Part shown: piece after piece, positions 54,307 to 63,538 of the stretch
Numbering within the stretch: position 1 is the first letter of the stretch
How the letters are laid out: each line of letters opens with the position of its first letter
NCBI RefSeq assembly: GCF_001435845.1
Contig: NZ_CM003596.1
Span: forward strand, 1,426,001-1,490,000
Direction: 5' to 3'
DNA from: Psychrobacter sp. P11G3
GTDB lineage: Bacteria > Pseudomonadota > Gammaproteobacteria > Pseudomonadales > Moraxellaceae
Length of the DNA: 64,000 bases
The notes under the pieces: generated by a model
Databases searched by the model: none
Told to the model about the DNA's origin: nothing
The model's input: only the letters and a program-made list of their open reading frames with translations
Translations under genes and position numbers: made by a program

Positions 54307-54873
54307 ATGAGTACCAATGCCGCCGCTACATCCGCCACCAACAATGAGACGTCTCATGTGCTCAATACTGACCATCCGTTTTGGCAGATTATTCGCACAG
54401 TACCAGACTTTCCAAAAGCTGGCATTGATTTTTATGACATTACCCCGTTACTGCGCAGTCATATTGACGCTGTCATTGACGCGCTACTTGCCGCTTTGCC
54501 AGAAGGGCTTATGGACGAGGTAGATTGTCTGGGTGCGGTAGAAGCGCGCGGTTTTGTATTCGCCAGTATGCTAGCAGGTCGTCTGGGCAAAGGCATGATC
54601 TTGCTACGTAAACCAGGTAAGCTGCCGCCACCAGTTGCCAACAAAGCCTACGCACTGGAGTATGGTAAAGACACACTTGAGATGCAAAATAACCTGCCGC
54701 CTGAGCGCGTACTATTGGTCGATGACATCTTGGCAACTGGTGGTACGTTGACTACTGCTTACGAGCTGTGCCAATCGGCTGACCATACTGTGGTCGGTGC
54801 GCTAGTGTTATTGGACTTGGTCGACTTGCATGGCGAGTTCCCAGTACCTGTTTATACGGTACTAAAAGCTTAA
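54307..54873 (+). CDS. apt: Adenine phosphoribosyltransferase
   Basis: Salvages adenine to AMP with PRPP, 188 residues. The PRPP-binding motif LLVDDILATGGT is at residues 136-147. The N-terminal PDFPKAGIDFYDITPLL, AVEARGF and LRKPGKLP loops are characteristic of Apt. A Thr/Asn/Ala-rich N-terminal tail of about 15 residues precedes the fold. It is a single gene with its own promoter and terminator. Confidence 0.96.
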   Translation: MSTNAAATSATNNETSHVLNTDHPFWQIIRTVPDFPKAGIDFYDITPLLRSHIDAVIDALLAALPEGLMDEVDCLGAVEARGFVFASMLAGRLGKGMILLRKPGKLPPPVANKAYALEYGKDTLEMQNNLPPERVLLVDDILATGGTLTTAYELCQSADHTVVGALVLLDLVDLHGEFPVPVYTVLKA

Positions 54874-54944
54874 AATGAATTGCTATTTCTTTGACTACTA
54901 GACACGATGTATTGTCGATATAGCTAAACGATTCTCCAAATAAT

Positions 54945-54978
54945 AAAGCGCCCTGATACTATGTCAGGGCGCTTTTTT
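54945..54978 (+). terminator. Rho-independent terminator after apt
   Basis: A perfect 11-bp GC-rich stem (54946-54956 with 54964-54974) is followed by a T-run. It lies between apt and the converging adhesin-E-like gene; the reverse side is less T-rich. Confidence 0.82.
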
Positions 54979-55023
54979 GGTACTGTACTGATGTTTTTTA
55001 GTACTGTGTTGAGTAGGCTGTAT

Positions 55024-55491
55024 TTATTGCTCTTCGTCTTGTTCGTAGTCCTTACAAGACTGCTCTATCACTGTACGACCGACTGTCTTTGGTGTGGTGA
55101 CTTTAAAGTCTTTTGTGGTCAATATTGGTTTTTCTGACTGCCATGATTTGGTTACTTTGCCTTCAGCATCGTAGTTAACAAAGGCTCGTCTATAGTAACT
55201 GGCATCTTTGCATGAAATGAGTAGTTGTTGCTCACTATGGTCAATATTGCTTTTTTCTTCCTTTGAATCATCTTTATCGGCATCTTTGTCTTTAGGATAG
55301 GTTCTAAGGATAGATACTGTGATATTTTCGACGTCTTTTTCATCTATGATACTGATGTCAGAGCTTTCAATAGAATCCAAATCTATACTAAAAATTGATC
55401 CAGAGCTGCTCTCGGACACCTCTACCCAGTTAACTGCCTGGGCGCTGATCGCTAAAGCACTGCCTGCCAATAATATTGATAGCCGTTTCAT
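55024..55491 (-). CDS. Secreted surface-adhesin E-like protein
   Basis: A 155-residue exported protein. The signal peptide MKRLSILLAGSALAISAQA is followed by NWVEV, a SIDLDSIESSD stretch, a strand ending in a Cys (LLISCKDASYYRRAFVNYD), and a second Cys near the C-terminus (EQSCKDY). This layout fits the surface-adhesin E domain family first described in Haemophilus. An acidic Lys/Asp insertion (DKDADKDDSKEEK) interrupts it. ATG 55491 has AAGG upstream; the frame extends to 55512. An adhesive role here is not shown. Confidence 0.75.
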   Translation of the reverse strand: MKRLSILLAGSALAISAQAVNWVEVSESSSGSIFSIDLDSIESSDISIIDEKDVENITVSILRTYPKDKDADKDDSKEEKSNIDHSEQQLLISCKDASYYRRAFVNYDAEGKVTKSWQSEKPILTTKDFKVTTPKTVGRTVIEQSCKDYEQDEEQ

Positions 55492-55601
55492 ATAAGCCTT
55501 GCTTCTTGTCATTTGAAGTAGGTAATGATAGCCAACTTACTATTAGTAGGCAAATATCTTTTGTGCCAGCCCAGTATCCGTCGTGCTCTGTCGTGTGGCT
55601 A

Positions 55602-56546
55602 TTATTGGCCGCGAATAGCTGCCAATGTCTTAGCCAGCTCGTCACGCGCTCCGATAAAACCATCAATACCCTTAGGCAACAAGTCCTGTGTAACCTTGTC
55701 TTGCTGATACGCAGCACTAAACTCTTCATGCGTTAAGCTTACTTGAGTCATCGCTTTCATATCCATCGACATACTCGGAGACAGTTGGCGAGTTACCTCG
55801 GTATCCATGGTTGCCAACTCATCAATGAGGTTTGGAGCTATAGTCAGTAAGTCACAACCTGCCAATGCCAAAATTTGCTCGGTAGAGCGGAAACTAGCGC
55901 CCATTACTTGTGTCTGGTAACCGTGCTGTTTGTAATACTGATAAATGAGCTTGACTGACTGTACGCCCATGTCATCAGAAGCCGGAACGTTTTGACGGCT
56001 TTGTTGACGTTTTTGCCAGTCTAAAATACGGCCAACGAAAGGCGATATCAGGGTCACACCAGCATCTGCACAGGCAATCGCTTGGTGTTGTCCAAACAGC
56101 AGGGTCAGGTTGCAGTGGATATTTTGAGTCTCAAGATAGCGCGCCGCCTCGATACCTTGCCAAGTTGCCGCCATTTTTATCAATACTCGCTCTGAATCGA
56201 CGCCCGCTTTTTGGTAAGCATCCATAAAGGCCAGTGCCTTATCTATCGTCGCTTGAGTATCATAAGATAAGCGAGCGTCCACTTCAGTAGAGACTCGGCC
56301 TTCGATCAGCTCTAAAATATCGCAGCCAACCTGAATGGTCAGCGCATCGATCACGGCATCCACGTCACCATTGTGACGACTCATGGTCTCTGACAGCATA
56401 CCTTGGTTATCAGGATGAATCAGAGCCTTGGTAATAAGGCTTGGGTTGGTGGTTGCATCGATAGGTTTTAAACGGGCAATAGCGGCAAGGTCACCAGTAT
56501 CAGCAACAATCGTGGTCATAGTACGTAGCTGTTGTAATGCGCTCAT
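55602..56546 (-). CDS. tal: Transaldolase
   Basis: Pentose phosphate pathway enzyme that moves a dihydroxyacetone unit, 314 residues, of the TalA/TalB type. The Schiff-base Lys124 is in VLIKMAATWQG; DATTNPSLI and CNLTLLFGQHQA are present, as is the phosphate-binding MGASFRS. It is transcribed toward the adhesin-E-like gene with 110 bases between them and no terminator, so the two may share a transcript. Confidence 0.96.
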   Translation of the reverse strand: MSALQQLRTMTTIVADTGDLAAIARLKPIDATTNPSLITKALIHPDNQGMLSETMSRHNGDVDAVIDALTIQVGCDILELIEGRVSTEVDARLSYDTQATIDKALAFMDAYQKAGVDSERVLIKMAATWQGIEAARYLETQNIHCNLTLLFGQHQAIACADAGVTLISPFVGRILDWQKRQQSRQNVPASDDMGVQSVKLIYQYYKQHGYQTQVMGASFRSTEQILALAGCDLLTIAPNLIDELATMDTEVTRQLSPSMSMDMKAMTQVSLTHEEFSAAYQQDKVTQDLLPKGIDGFIGARDELAKTLAAIRGQ

Positions 56547-57021
56547 CAGGTATCCTTTTTCTTATTAATCACATGATGCTCCTCTTATATATAACAGGGT
56601 AGGGAGCTGAACTGGAACTGTAACACAGTTTTGGGCAGGTGTTGCCTCATAGTTATGCTATGCGTCACTGTTATCTGGCTCAACTGTGCTAATATTAATA
56701 ACAGTTGGTATATTTATACGCATTTACGAATGGGCACTGACCTTAGTTTTTGCTATAGTAGAGCCGGCTATGTATCAAGCTGCTGTATTTGGCAGTAAAT
56801 ATAGCATTAACGCCAAATGGCACTAGCAATATAAGGTATTTTTGATAGACTGTTTTGAGGTTGATTTTGAACATAGTTTCTATCATCAGGCTTAGTCTTT
56901 AACTAAAAACAGAAAACAGTCAGATTTGGCAATAGTGCTAGCTAAGTAATAGAAATGTAATAGCCATATTTAAATAATAGTAATATCTAACAGCGATAAA
57001 ATCTAAAAAGGATGGGCGGTA
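56547..57021. other. Gene-free divergent region between tal and pheA
   Basis: About 475 AT-rich bases with both promoters. An interrupted inverted repeat, ATTTGGC (56787-56793) and GCCAAAT (56812-56818), could be an operator, but no regulator is known for it. No leader peptide rich in Phe or Tyr is evident. Confidence 0.3.
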
Positions 57022-58194
57022 ATGAGCGAGCAGTCACCAGAGCAAACAATGGATAATCTAAATCAAACCACTACAGGCGCTAGCGATACCGCAACTGAAA
57101 AAGAGTTTTTAGACAATATTCGCCAAAATATTGACGCAGTAGACTGTGAGATCCAAACGTTAATCAACAACCGTGCAAAGTTGGCTCAGCAAGTAGCCAT
57201 GGTAAAGAAAAATCATACCGCTGCTGATGACAATAGCAATCCTATCTTTTACCGCCCTGAGCGTGAAGCACAGGTACTAAAAGCTGTCATGGAGCGTAAT
57301 GCAGGCCCCATCGCTGATGAGAAAATGGCGCGTTTATTCCGTGAAATCATGTCAGTATGCTTGGATTTAGAAGCGCCGCAGCGTATTGCCTTCTTGGGCC
57401 CTGTCGGTACCTTTACGCATGCCGCTGCGCTCAAGCACTTTGGTAAAGCCGCTGATACTGTGCCGATGACAACCATTACTGATGTCTTCCGCGAAGTCGA
57501 AGCGGGGACAGCGATGTATGGCGTGGTTCCTGTCGAGAACTCTTCAGAAGGCGTAGTCAACCATACTCTGGATGGCTTCTTATCTTCTACTTTGAAAATC
57601 ATTGGTGAAGTTGAACTACCAATTCACCAAAACTTCTTGGTTGCTGAGCATACTAAGATTGATGGCTTGAGCCGTATTTATTCGCACCAGCAGTCGCTTG
57701 CTCAGTGCCGTCATTGGCTGGATGTAAACTTTCCTAATGTTGAGCGCGTTGCTGTATCAAGCAATGGTGAAGCCGCTCGCCGCCTTAAAAACGAATGGCA
57801 CTCTGCTGCGATTGCAGGTGACGTCGCTGCTGCAGAGTATGGCTTGCATAAGCTTTATTCAAATATCGAAGACAATCCAAGCAATACCACGCGCTTCCTT
57901 ATTGTCGGTCATGAAGCGATTGCACCATCTGGTCAAGACAAAACTTCTATCGTCGTCTCCGCTCATGATAAAGCAGGCGCACTGATCGAAATCTTGAAAC
58001 CTTTGTCATATCATGGCGTATCGATGACCAGTATTGAGACGCGTCCTGAGCGTCCTAACAAGTGGGCATATGTATTCTTTATCGATATGAATGGTCATGT
58101 TAATGATCCAAACGTTAGCGCTGCCATCAATGATATTCGTCCATTGGTCAAAGATTTGCGCATATTAGGCTCATATCCAAAAGCTGTCCTATAG
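57022..58194 (+). CDS. pheA: Bifunctional chorismate mutase/prephenate dehydratase (P-protein)
   Basis: Makes phenylpyruvate from chorismate. Domains in order: chorismate mutase (about residues 25-115, IRQNIDAVDCEIQTLINNRA), prephenate dehydratase (about 118-295, with FLGPVGTFTHAA and the catalytic TRFLIVG), and a C-terminal ACT domain (about 305-385) with GVSMTSIETRP that binds phenylalanine for feedback. It heads the aromatic cluster pheA-hisC-tyrA/aroA. AAGGATGGGCGG precedes the ATG. Confidence 0.97.
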   Translation: MSEQSPEQTMDNLNQTTTGASDTATEKEFLDNIRQNIDAVDCEIQTLINNRAKLAQQVAMVKKNHTAADDNSNPIFYRPEREAQVLKAVMERNAGPIADEKMARLFREIMSVCLDLEAPQRIAFLGPVGTFTHAAALKHFGKAADTVPMTTITDVFREVEAGTAMYGVVPVENSSEGVVNHTLDGFLSSTLKIIGEVELPIHQNFLVAEHTKIDGLSRIYSHQQSLAQCRHWLDVNFPNVERVAVSSNGEAARRLKNEWHSAAIAGDVAAAEYGLHKLYSNIEDNPSNTTRFLIVGHEAIAPSGQDKTSIVVSAHDKAGALIEILKPLSYHGVSMTSIETRPERPNKWAYVFFIDMNGHVNDPNVSAAINDIRPLVKDLRILGSYPKAVL

Positions 58195-58313
58195 ACGACT
58201 GTCTATAGATAATTACAGGCTTACTCACAGGTATTCATACATAATAGATGGGTCTTAGCTTTTGCGGATAGCATTCAAAAAAAGCATTTACAGACATCAT
58301 CTAAGGATAAACC

Positions 58314-59456
58314 ATGCAGACTACTCAATTGACCGCGTCAGATCTATCGCCGTTAACGCCAGCTTACGACAGTATTTTGGCATTGGCACCTTATCAAACT
58401 GGTAAGCCAATTGAGGAGCTGACACGTGAGTATGGTGTCTCAGATGTGGTCAAGCTGGCTAGCAATGAGAATCCAATGGGATGCTCCCCACGAGTGACGC
58501 TAGCAGTGACTGAGCAGCTAGGGCAGTTGTCGCGCTATCCTGATGGCAATGGCTACTATCTAAAGCAAGCGCTAGCTGACTTTAACGATGTCAATACCAA
58601 TCAAATTACCTTGGGTAATGGCTCTGATGACTTGCTCGATATTTTAGCACGCAGCTTTGTGGGTGCTGATGATGCCATCGTCTATAGCCAGTATGCTTTT
58701 GTGGTATATCCTATGCTAGCGAAGATGCAAGGTGCCACAGGAATTGAAGTGCCTGCTCAACGCTTTGGGCATAATTTAAAAGCCATGAGCGAAGCGGTTC
58801 AAGACAATACGAATACCAAAATCGTCTTTATTGCCAATCCGAATAATCCAACGGGTACGCAGCTAGAGCAAAAAGAGCTGCGCCAATTTGTTGCCGGTGT
58901 GCCAAGCTCAGTCTTGGTGGTACTAGATGAAGCTTATATCGAGTATAGTCCTGAGAGTAACAACCGCGCATTATTGGATGAGTTCGATAATGTCATTATT
59001 GTACGTACTTTTTCTAAAGCTTATGGGCTGGCAGGTTTACGCGTCGGTTATGCTCTAAGCTCGGTGGCAGTGGCAGATTTACTAAACCGAATTCGTCAGC
59101 CATTTAACGTCAGCCGTGTTGGTTTAGCTGCCGCTGCTGCTGCACTTGCCGATCAAGACTTTATCGAAAAAACTCGTCTGATAAACGATGAGCAAATGCG
59201 TTGGTTAGAAAAGCAGTTTGACGCGCTAGGATTGGGTTTTGTGAATTCGCATGCCAATTTTATTATGGTCGAAGTGCAGGTTGAGATGGAAGATATAACC
59301 GCTGCTTCTATCCATCAGGCGCTACTTGAACAAGGCGTTATTGTCCGTCCGTTGGATACTTATGGATTACCTAACTGGCTGCGTATCACAGTAGGTGTGG
59401 CTGAAGACAATCTGCGTTTGATTGATACTCTGCGTTCTATTTTGACTGAAGACTAA
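58314..59456 (+). CDS. hisC: Histidinol-phosphate/aromatic aminotransferase
   Basis: Fold-type I PLP aminotransferase of the HisC family, 380 residues. It has KLASNENPMGCS, NPNNPTGT, and the PLP Lys235 in FSKAYGLAGLRVGY. Its place between pheA and tyrA/aroA, away from any other his gene, suggests its main work is transaminating phenylpyruvate, hydroxyphenylpyruvate or prephenate rather than histidine synthesis. Substrate range cannot be settled from sequence. AAGGAT precedes the ATG. Confidence 0.92.
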   Translation: MQTTQLTASDLSPLTPAYDSILALAPYQTGKPIEELTREYGVSDVVKLASNENPMGCSPRVTLAVTEQLGQLSRYPDGNGYYLKQALADFNDVNTNQITLGNGSDDLLDILARSFVGADDAIVYSQYAFVVYPMLAKMQGATGIEVPAQRFGHNLKAMSEAVQDNTNTKIVFIANPNNPTGTQLEQKELRQFVAGVPSSVLVVLDEAYIEYSPESNNRALLDEFDNVIIVRTFSKAYGLAGLRVGYALSSVAVADLLNRIRQPFNVSRVGLAAAAAALADQDFIEKTRLINDEQMRWLEKQFDALGLGFVNSHANFIMVEVQVEMEDITAASIHQALLEQGVIVRPLDTYGLPNWLRITVGVAEDNLRLIDTLRSILTED

Positions 59457-59566
59457 GCGTATCCATAAGTGCTTTGTAATTTAAAAATTGTTCTTAATTA
59501 GCCATTAAAATTTATAACACTAAGACTGGCCCTATCTATGTCTTAGTGTGTCCAACGAGAAAAGCC

Positions 59567-61900
59567 GTGAGTAGTCAGAAAAATAATAAACTTCAATTGC
59601 CTCTAAATACTACGCCATCTATATTTAAACAAGTTTGTGTGATTGGACTTGGGCTGATTGGTGCCAGTTTTGCGCAAGCTATTAAAGATAATGGCTTGAG
59701 CGAGCGTTTGGTAGCAGTCGATAGGCATGCACCAAGTATCACAGAAGCCATCGAGCATGGTCTGCTAGATGCAGGTAGTGCAAACTTACAGGACGTCATC
59801 GCTGGCAGTGATTTAATCATTATTGCAGTGCCAGTACAGGCTGTTCAAGCAGTGTTTGTTGATATCAAACAAGCGATAGATAACGGACAGCTTGCCAGTG
59901 ATTGCATCATGACGGATGTCTGTAGTACTAAAGTCAATATCATTGATGCCGCTAAAGTAGTGTTCGGTTCGCTGCCGACAGGATTGGTGCCAGCGCATCC
60001 AATTGCTGGGGCTGAAAATTCAGGGTATCATGCGCGCCGCGCCAGTTTATTTGTTAATCATAGCGTCATTATTTGCGAGCTACCGACGACCAGTGCAACC
60101 GCTATTGCAAAGTTGCGACTATTATGGGAATCAGTAGGCGCAAATGTCATGTCAATGGATGCTGAGCACCATGACCGCATATTAGCGCACACCAGCCATT
60201 TGCCACATTTACTTGCCTTCAACTTAGTTGAGCAATTGGCAAGCCATGATGACAATTTAGATATGTTTCGTTATGCCGCTGGTGGATTCCGCGATTTTAC
60301 GCGTATCGCCGCCAGTGACCCTAAAATGTGGCATGATATATTTTTTGCCAACCAAAGCGCGATTGTCAGCGCACTTGATGAGTATGGTGTCTATTTACAG
60401 ACAATGCGCCAGCTTATCATTGATCAAGATTCAACTGCCCTGATGGGACTTTTGGGCCGCGCGCAAGCCGCACGGCGACATTTCGGCCATATGTTAGCCA
60501 GCACCCCTTATACGGATACTTCTGCTATGTCAGCTTCTTATAATATTACCCCTAGCAATACTGTTTCTGGCACCATCGCCATTCCTGGTGACAAATCTAT
60601 CTCGCATCGCAGCATTATGCTCGGCAGTCTTGCCACAGGCGTGACAAATGTGACTGGGTTTTTGGAAGGGGAAGATGCGCTAGCAACGCTACAAGCATTC
60701 CGTGATATGGGTGTGACTATCGAAGGCCCTGACAATGGCAACTTGACCATTCATGGCGTCGGTATGAATGGTTTAAAACCTAGCAAAACCCCACTGTATA
60801 TGGGTAACTCTGGTACCAGTATGCGTCTGCTATCTGGTATTTTGGCAGCACAATCATTTGATAGCGTGCTGACAGGTGATACTAGCTTGAATAAACGCCC
60901 AATGGAGCGCGTGGCGGCACCGCTACGCACGATGGGAGCTGTGATTCAGAGCACTGGTCATAGCGGTACAGCACCGCTAAGTATCACTGGTCGTGATACA
61001 GCTGGTAAGCCATTACAAGGCACTGAGTATGATATGCCAGTCGCTTCAGCTCAGGTAAAATCTTGCTTGCTACTAGCAGGTCTATGGGCCGATGGTACGA
61101 CAACAGTCATACAGCCTGAGATTAGCCGTGACCATACTGAGCGTATGCTATCGGCCTTTGGTTATCCGGTAACCGTAGAAGGCAATCGTATCAGTGTCAC
61201 TGGCGGTGGCACACTAACAGGCGGCGATATCGCGGTTCCTGCTGATATCTCATCTGCAGCGTTTTTTATGGTGGCAGCGGCCATCAGTCAAAATAGCGAG
61301 CTGACCTTGACACAAGTAGGTATCAACCCTACGCGTACTGGCGTCATTGATATTCTTAAATTAATGAATGCAGATATTAGCCTAAGCAATGAGACACATG
61401 TGGGCGGCGAGCCAGTTGCTGATATTACGATTCGCAGCTCAAACCTAGTCGGTATTGAGATACCAGAGCATCTCGTACCACTGGCGATTGATGAGTTCCC
61501 TGTGCTATTTATCGCGGCTAGCTGTGCACAAGGTCGTACGGTATTGACTGGTGCCAAAGAGCTGCGTGTCAAAGAATCAGATCGTATCGCTGTGATGGCA
61601 GAAGGATTACATACGCTTGGTATTGATTGTACTGTAACTGATGATGGTCTGATTATCGAAGGCAAAGGCGTAGCTACCGAAAACGGTGAAGTCAACAATA
61701 GCCAGCCTGTCTTTGGTGGTGGTCATATTGTCTCGCATCATGATCACCGTATTGCAATGAGCTTCTCTGTAGCCAGTCTGCGTGCATCCCAGCAAATTAC
61801 CATTGAAGGGGTTGAAACGGTTAATACTAGCTTTCCTGGATTTGCTGAACTTGCCAACCAAATCGGTATGTCTATCCAAGTGGATACTGGTGCTGAGTAA
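59567..61900 (+). CDS. Fused prephenate dehydrogenase/EPSP synthase (TyrA-AroA)
   Basis: A single frame of 777 residues joining two shikimate-route enzymes. Residues 1-310 are TyrA (NAD loop IGLGLIGASFAQA, HPIAGAENSGYHARR, DRILAHTSHLPHLL). From about 327 to the end is EPSP synthase (IPGDKSISHRS, YMGNSGTSMRLLSG, LNKRPMER, HHDHRIAMSF). Translation probably starts at GTG 59567 with GAGA upstream; GTG 59546 is possible. Such fusions are established in Pseudomonas and Acinetobacter relatives. A short Ser/Thr/Ala linker separates the parts. Confidence 0.95.
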   Translation: MSSQKNNKLQLPLNTTPSIFKQVCVIGLGLIGASFAQAIKDNGLSERLVAVDRHAPSITEAIEHGLLDAGSANLQDVIAGSDLIIIAVPVQAVQAVFVDIKQAIDNGQLASDCIMTDVCSTKVNIIDAAKVVFGSLPTGLVPAHPIAGAENSGYHARRASLFVNHSVIICELPTTSATAIAKLRLLWESVGANVMSMDAEHHDRILAHTSHLPHLLAFNLVEQLASHDDNLDMFRYAAGGFRDFTRIAASDPKMWHDIFFANQSAIVSALDEYGVYLQTMRQLIIDQDSTALMGLLGRAQAARRHFGHMLASTPYTDTSAMSASYNITPSNTVSGTIAIPGDKSISHRSIMLGSLATGVTNVTGFLEGEDALATLQAFRDMGVTIEGPDNGNLTIHGVGMNGLKPSKTPLYMGNSGTSMRLLSGILAAQSFDSVLTGDTSLNKRPMERVAAPLRTMGAVIQSTGHSGTAPLSITGRDTAGKPLQGTEYDMPVASAQVKSCLLLAGLWADGTTTVIQPEISRDHTERMLSAFGYPVTVEGNRISVTGGGTLTGGDIAVPADISSAAFFMVAAAISQNSELTLTQVGINPTRTGVIDILKLMNADISLSNETHVGGEPVADITIRSSNLVGIEIPEHLVPLAIDEFPVLFIAASCAQGRTVLTGAKELRVKESDRIAVMAEGLHTLGIDCTVTDDGLIIEGKGVATENGEVNNSQPVFGGGHIVSHHDHRIAMSFSVASLRASQQITIEGVETVNTSFPGFAELANQIGMSIQVDTGAE

Positions 61901-61946
61901 GTCGCTAAGCTACCATTAACTCTTAAAAGTTTAATCTAACATCGTT

Positions 61947-61991
61947 AGCAATGTACTCATGTCACTATTGGCATGAGTACATTGCTTTTTA
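61947..61991 (+). terminator. Rho-independent terminator after tyrA-aroA
   Basis: A perfect 15-bp stem (61947-61961 with 61972-61986) with a 10-base loop ends in a T-run, about 45 bases past the stop. It separates the aromatic cluster from rarD. Confidence 0.85.
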
Positions 61992-62095
61992 CCTTATAAT
62001 CTCACTGTAGTAACCCTGCGCTTTCACGATTCGATTGACAATAATAATTAGAATTAGGTGAGAGTGCGCTTTGCTCTAAAAAGTTGTCCTATATT

Positions 62096-63058
62096 ATGAC
62101 TACCCAAAATGTCATCAAAAAACCCGTTGCCCCGATAACCACAACCAGACGCGGCATTATTACTGCGCTGATCGCGTTCTTTATTTGGGGCGGATTTCCG
62201 TTATACTTCAAACAGCTATCTGATTATGATGCGACGGAGATCATTGGTCACCGTATCGTTTGGACGTTTTGTTGCCTACTGATTGTGTTAGTGGCTACCA
62301 AACGTTGGGGATGGATAGAAACGCTCAAGCAAAACCCAAGATGGATTGTATTCACCTTTTTGTCTGGTTTAATTATTGCGACCAACTGGCTGACCTATGT
62401 ATGGGCGGTCAATCAAGACCGTATTCTTGAGGCCAGTTTGGGTTACTTTATCGGGCCATTGGTCGGCGTTGCGCTATCCATGATCTTGTTCAAAGAGCGT
62501 TTGCGCACGCTACAATGGGTCGCTATTGGCTTTGCATTATTGTCTGTGGTCATTCAAGTGATGATGCTTGGCAGTCTGCCGTGGATATCGTTGATTTTGG
62601 CATTTAGTTTCAGTACCTACGGGACGATTCAACGACAAACGCCATTGACTGCTGTTGATGCCATGTTTGTCGAGACTGCGATGTTAGTACCGTTATGTCT
62701 GTGGTGGTTTTGGCAGTCTGATGTGGCAAGTCATCAACTGAGCTTTTGGTTTAGCTCAAATATTTGGCTGCTTATGATCGCAGGTCCAATTACGCTAATA
62801 CCGCTTTTATTATTCAATAAATCTACCAAGCTCGTTGCATACAGTATTCTGAGCTTTATGAATTATCTGACGCCGACCTTTATTTTCTTTTTGGCGGTGT
62901 TCTATTATAAAGAACCGTTCGATTTACAACGTTTGGCAGTATTTGGTTTGATTTGGTTAGGTCTGCTATTATTCAGCATTGACCTGTGGCGCCATCGTCC
63001 AAGTAAAGCGTTAAAAGCGGCGCGCCTACGTGAAGAAGCGCTAAAATCGGTTAAGTAA
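62096..63058 (+). CDS. rarD: RarD-like EamA family transporter
   Basis: Predicted inner-membrane transporter of 320 residues with ten hydrophobic segments. FFIWGGFPLYFKQL, the EIIGHRIVWT motif, NWLTYVWAVNQDRILEASLG and YFIGPLVGVALSMILFKERL are hallmarks of the RarD branch, named for a chloramphenicol-sensitive locus. The ATG at 62096 is preferred over a TTG at 62084. The C-terminus is basic. The substrate is unknown. Confidence 0.9.
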   Translation: MTTQNVIKKPVAPITTTRRGIITALIAFFIWGGFPLYFKQLSDYDATEIIGHRIVWTFCCLLIVLVATKRWGWIETLKQNPRWIVFTFLSGLIIATNWLTYVWAVNQDRILEASLGYFIGPLVGVALSMILFKERLRTLQWVAIGFALLSVVIQVMMLGSLPWISLILAFSFSTYGTIQRQTPLTAVDAMFVETAMLVPLCLWWFWQSDVASHQLSFWFSSNIWLLMIAGPITLIPLLLFNKSTKLVAYSILSFMNYLTPTFIFFLAVFYYKEPFDLQRLAVFGLIWLGLLLFSIDLWRHRPSKALKAARLREEALKSVK

Positions 63059-63100
63059 ATATTAAAAACACGAAAAAAATTAGCAAACAAGGATGAAAGG

Positions 63101-63538
63101 ATGTTTCATACTCAGTCTGATGTTGTATTTATAAAAGGTCTAAAAGTCGATGCAGTAATCGGTGTGTTTGATTGGGAGCGAGCCATTACTCAGCCATTAC
63201 TCATTGATATCGCGCTTGAGACTGACATTAGCCGTGCTGCTGTGTCAGATGATGTCAGCGATGCCCTGAGTTATAAAGAAGTCTGCGATGATGTGAGTGA
63301 GTGGTGCAAAGAGATTCAAGCAAAGCTGCTTGAGCATTTGGCTGGTCAGATCTCTGATAAGATATTTGCAAAATATGACTGTCAAAAAATAACGTTGAGC
63401 ATTGCTAAGCCTACCGCTATTGCTCAAGCGGATACGGTAGGGGTGCAAATAACGCGCTATGCGCCAGCATCAACCAACGAGCCAGCTACTAAAGAAGCTG
63501 CCAAAGAAGTTAACGTCAGCCAAGCTGATGATGCATAA
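63101..63538 (+). CDS. folB: Dihydroneopterin aldolase
   Basis: Folate synthesis enzyme that cleaves dihydroneopterin to 6-hydroxymethyl-dihydropterin. It has VFIKGLKVDAVIGVFDWERA with the conserved Glu, ALSYKEVCDDV, LLEHLAGQI and the catalytic Lys in LSIAKPTAI. An Ala/Glu/Lys-rich tail of some 20 residues follows the fold, giving 145 residues. AAAGG precedes the ATG. It overlaps the start of folK, which performs the next step. Confidence 0.93.
   Translation: MFHTQSDVVFIKGLKVDAVIGVFDWERAITQPLLIDIALETDISRAAVSDDVSDALSYKEVCDDVSEWCKEIQAKLLEHLAGQISDKIFAKYDCQKITLSIAKPTAIAQADTVGVQITRYAPASTNEPATKEAAKEVNVSQADDA

Noticed and set aside
58314..59456. Histidine operon member
   Set aside because: No other his gene lies nearby; the pheA and tyrA/aroA neighbours favour aromatic transamination.
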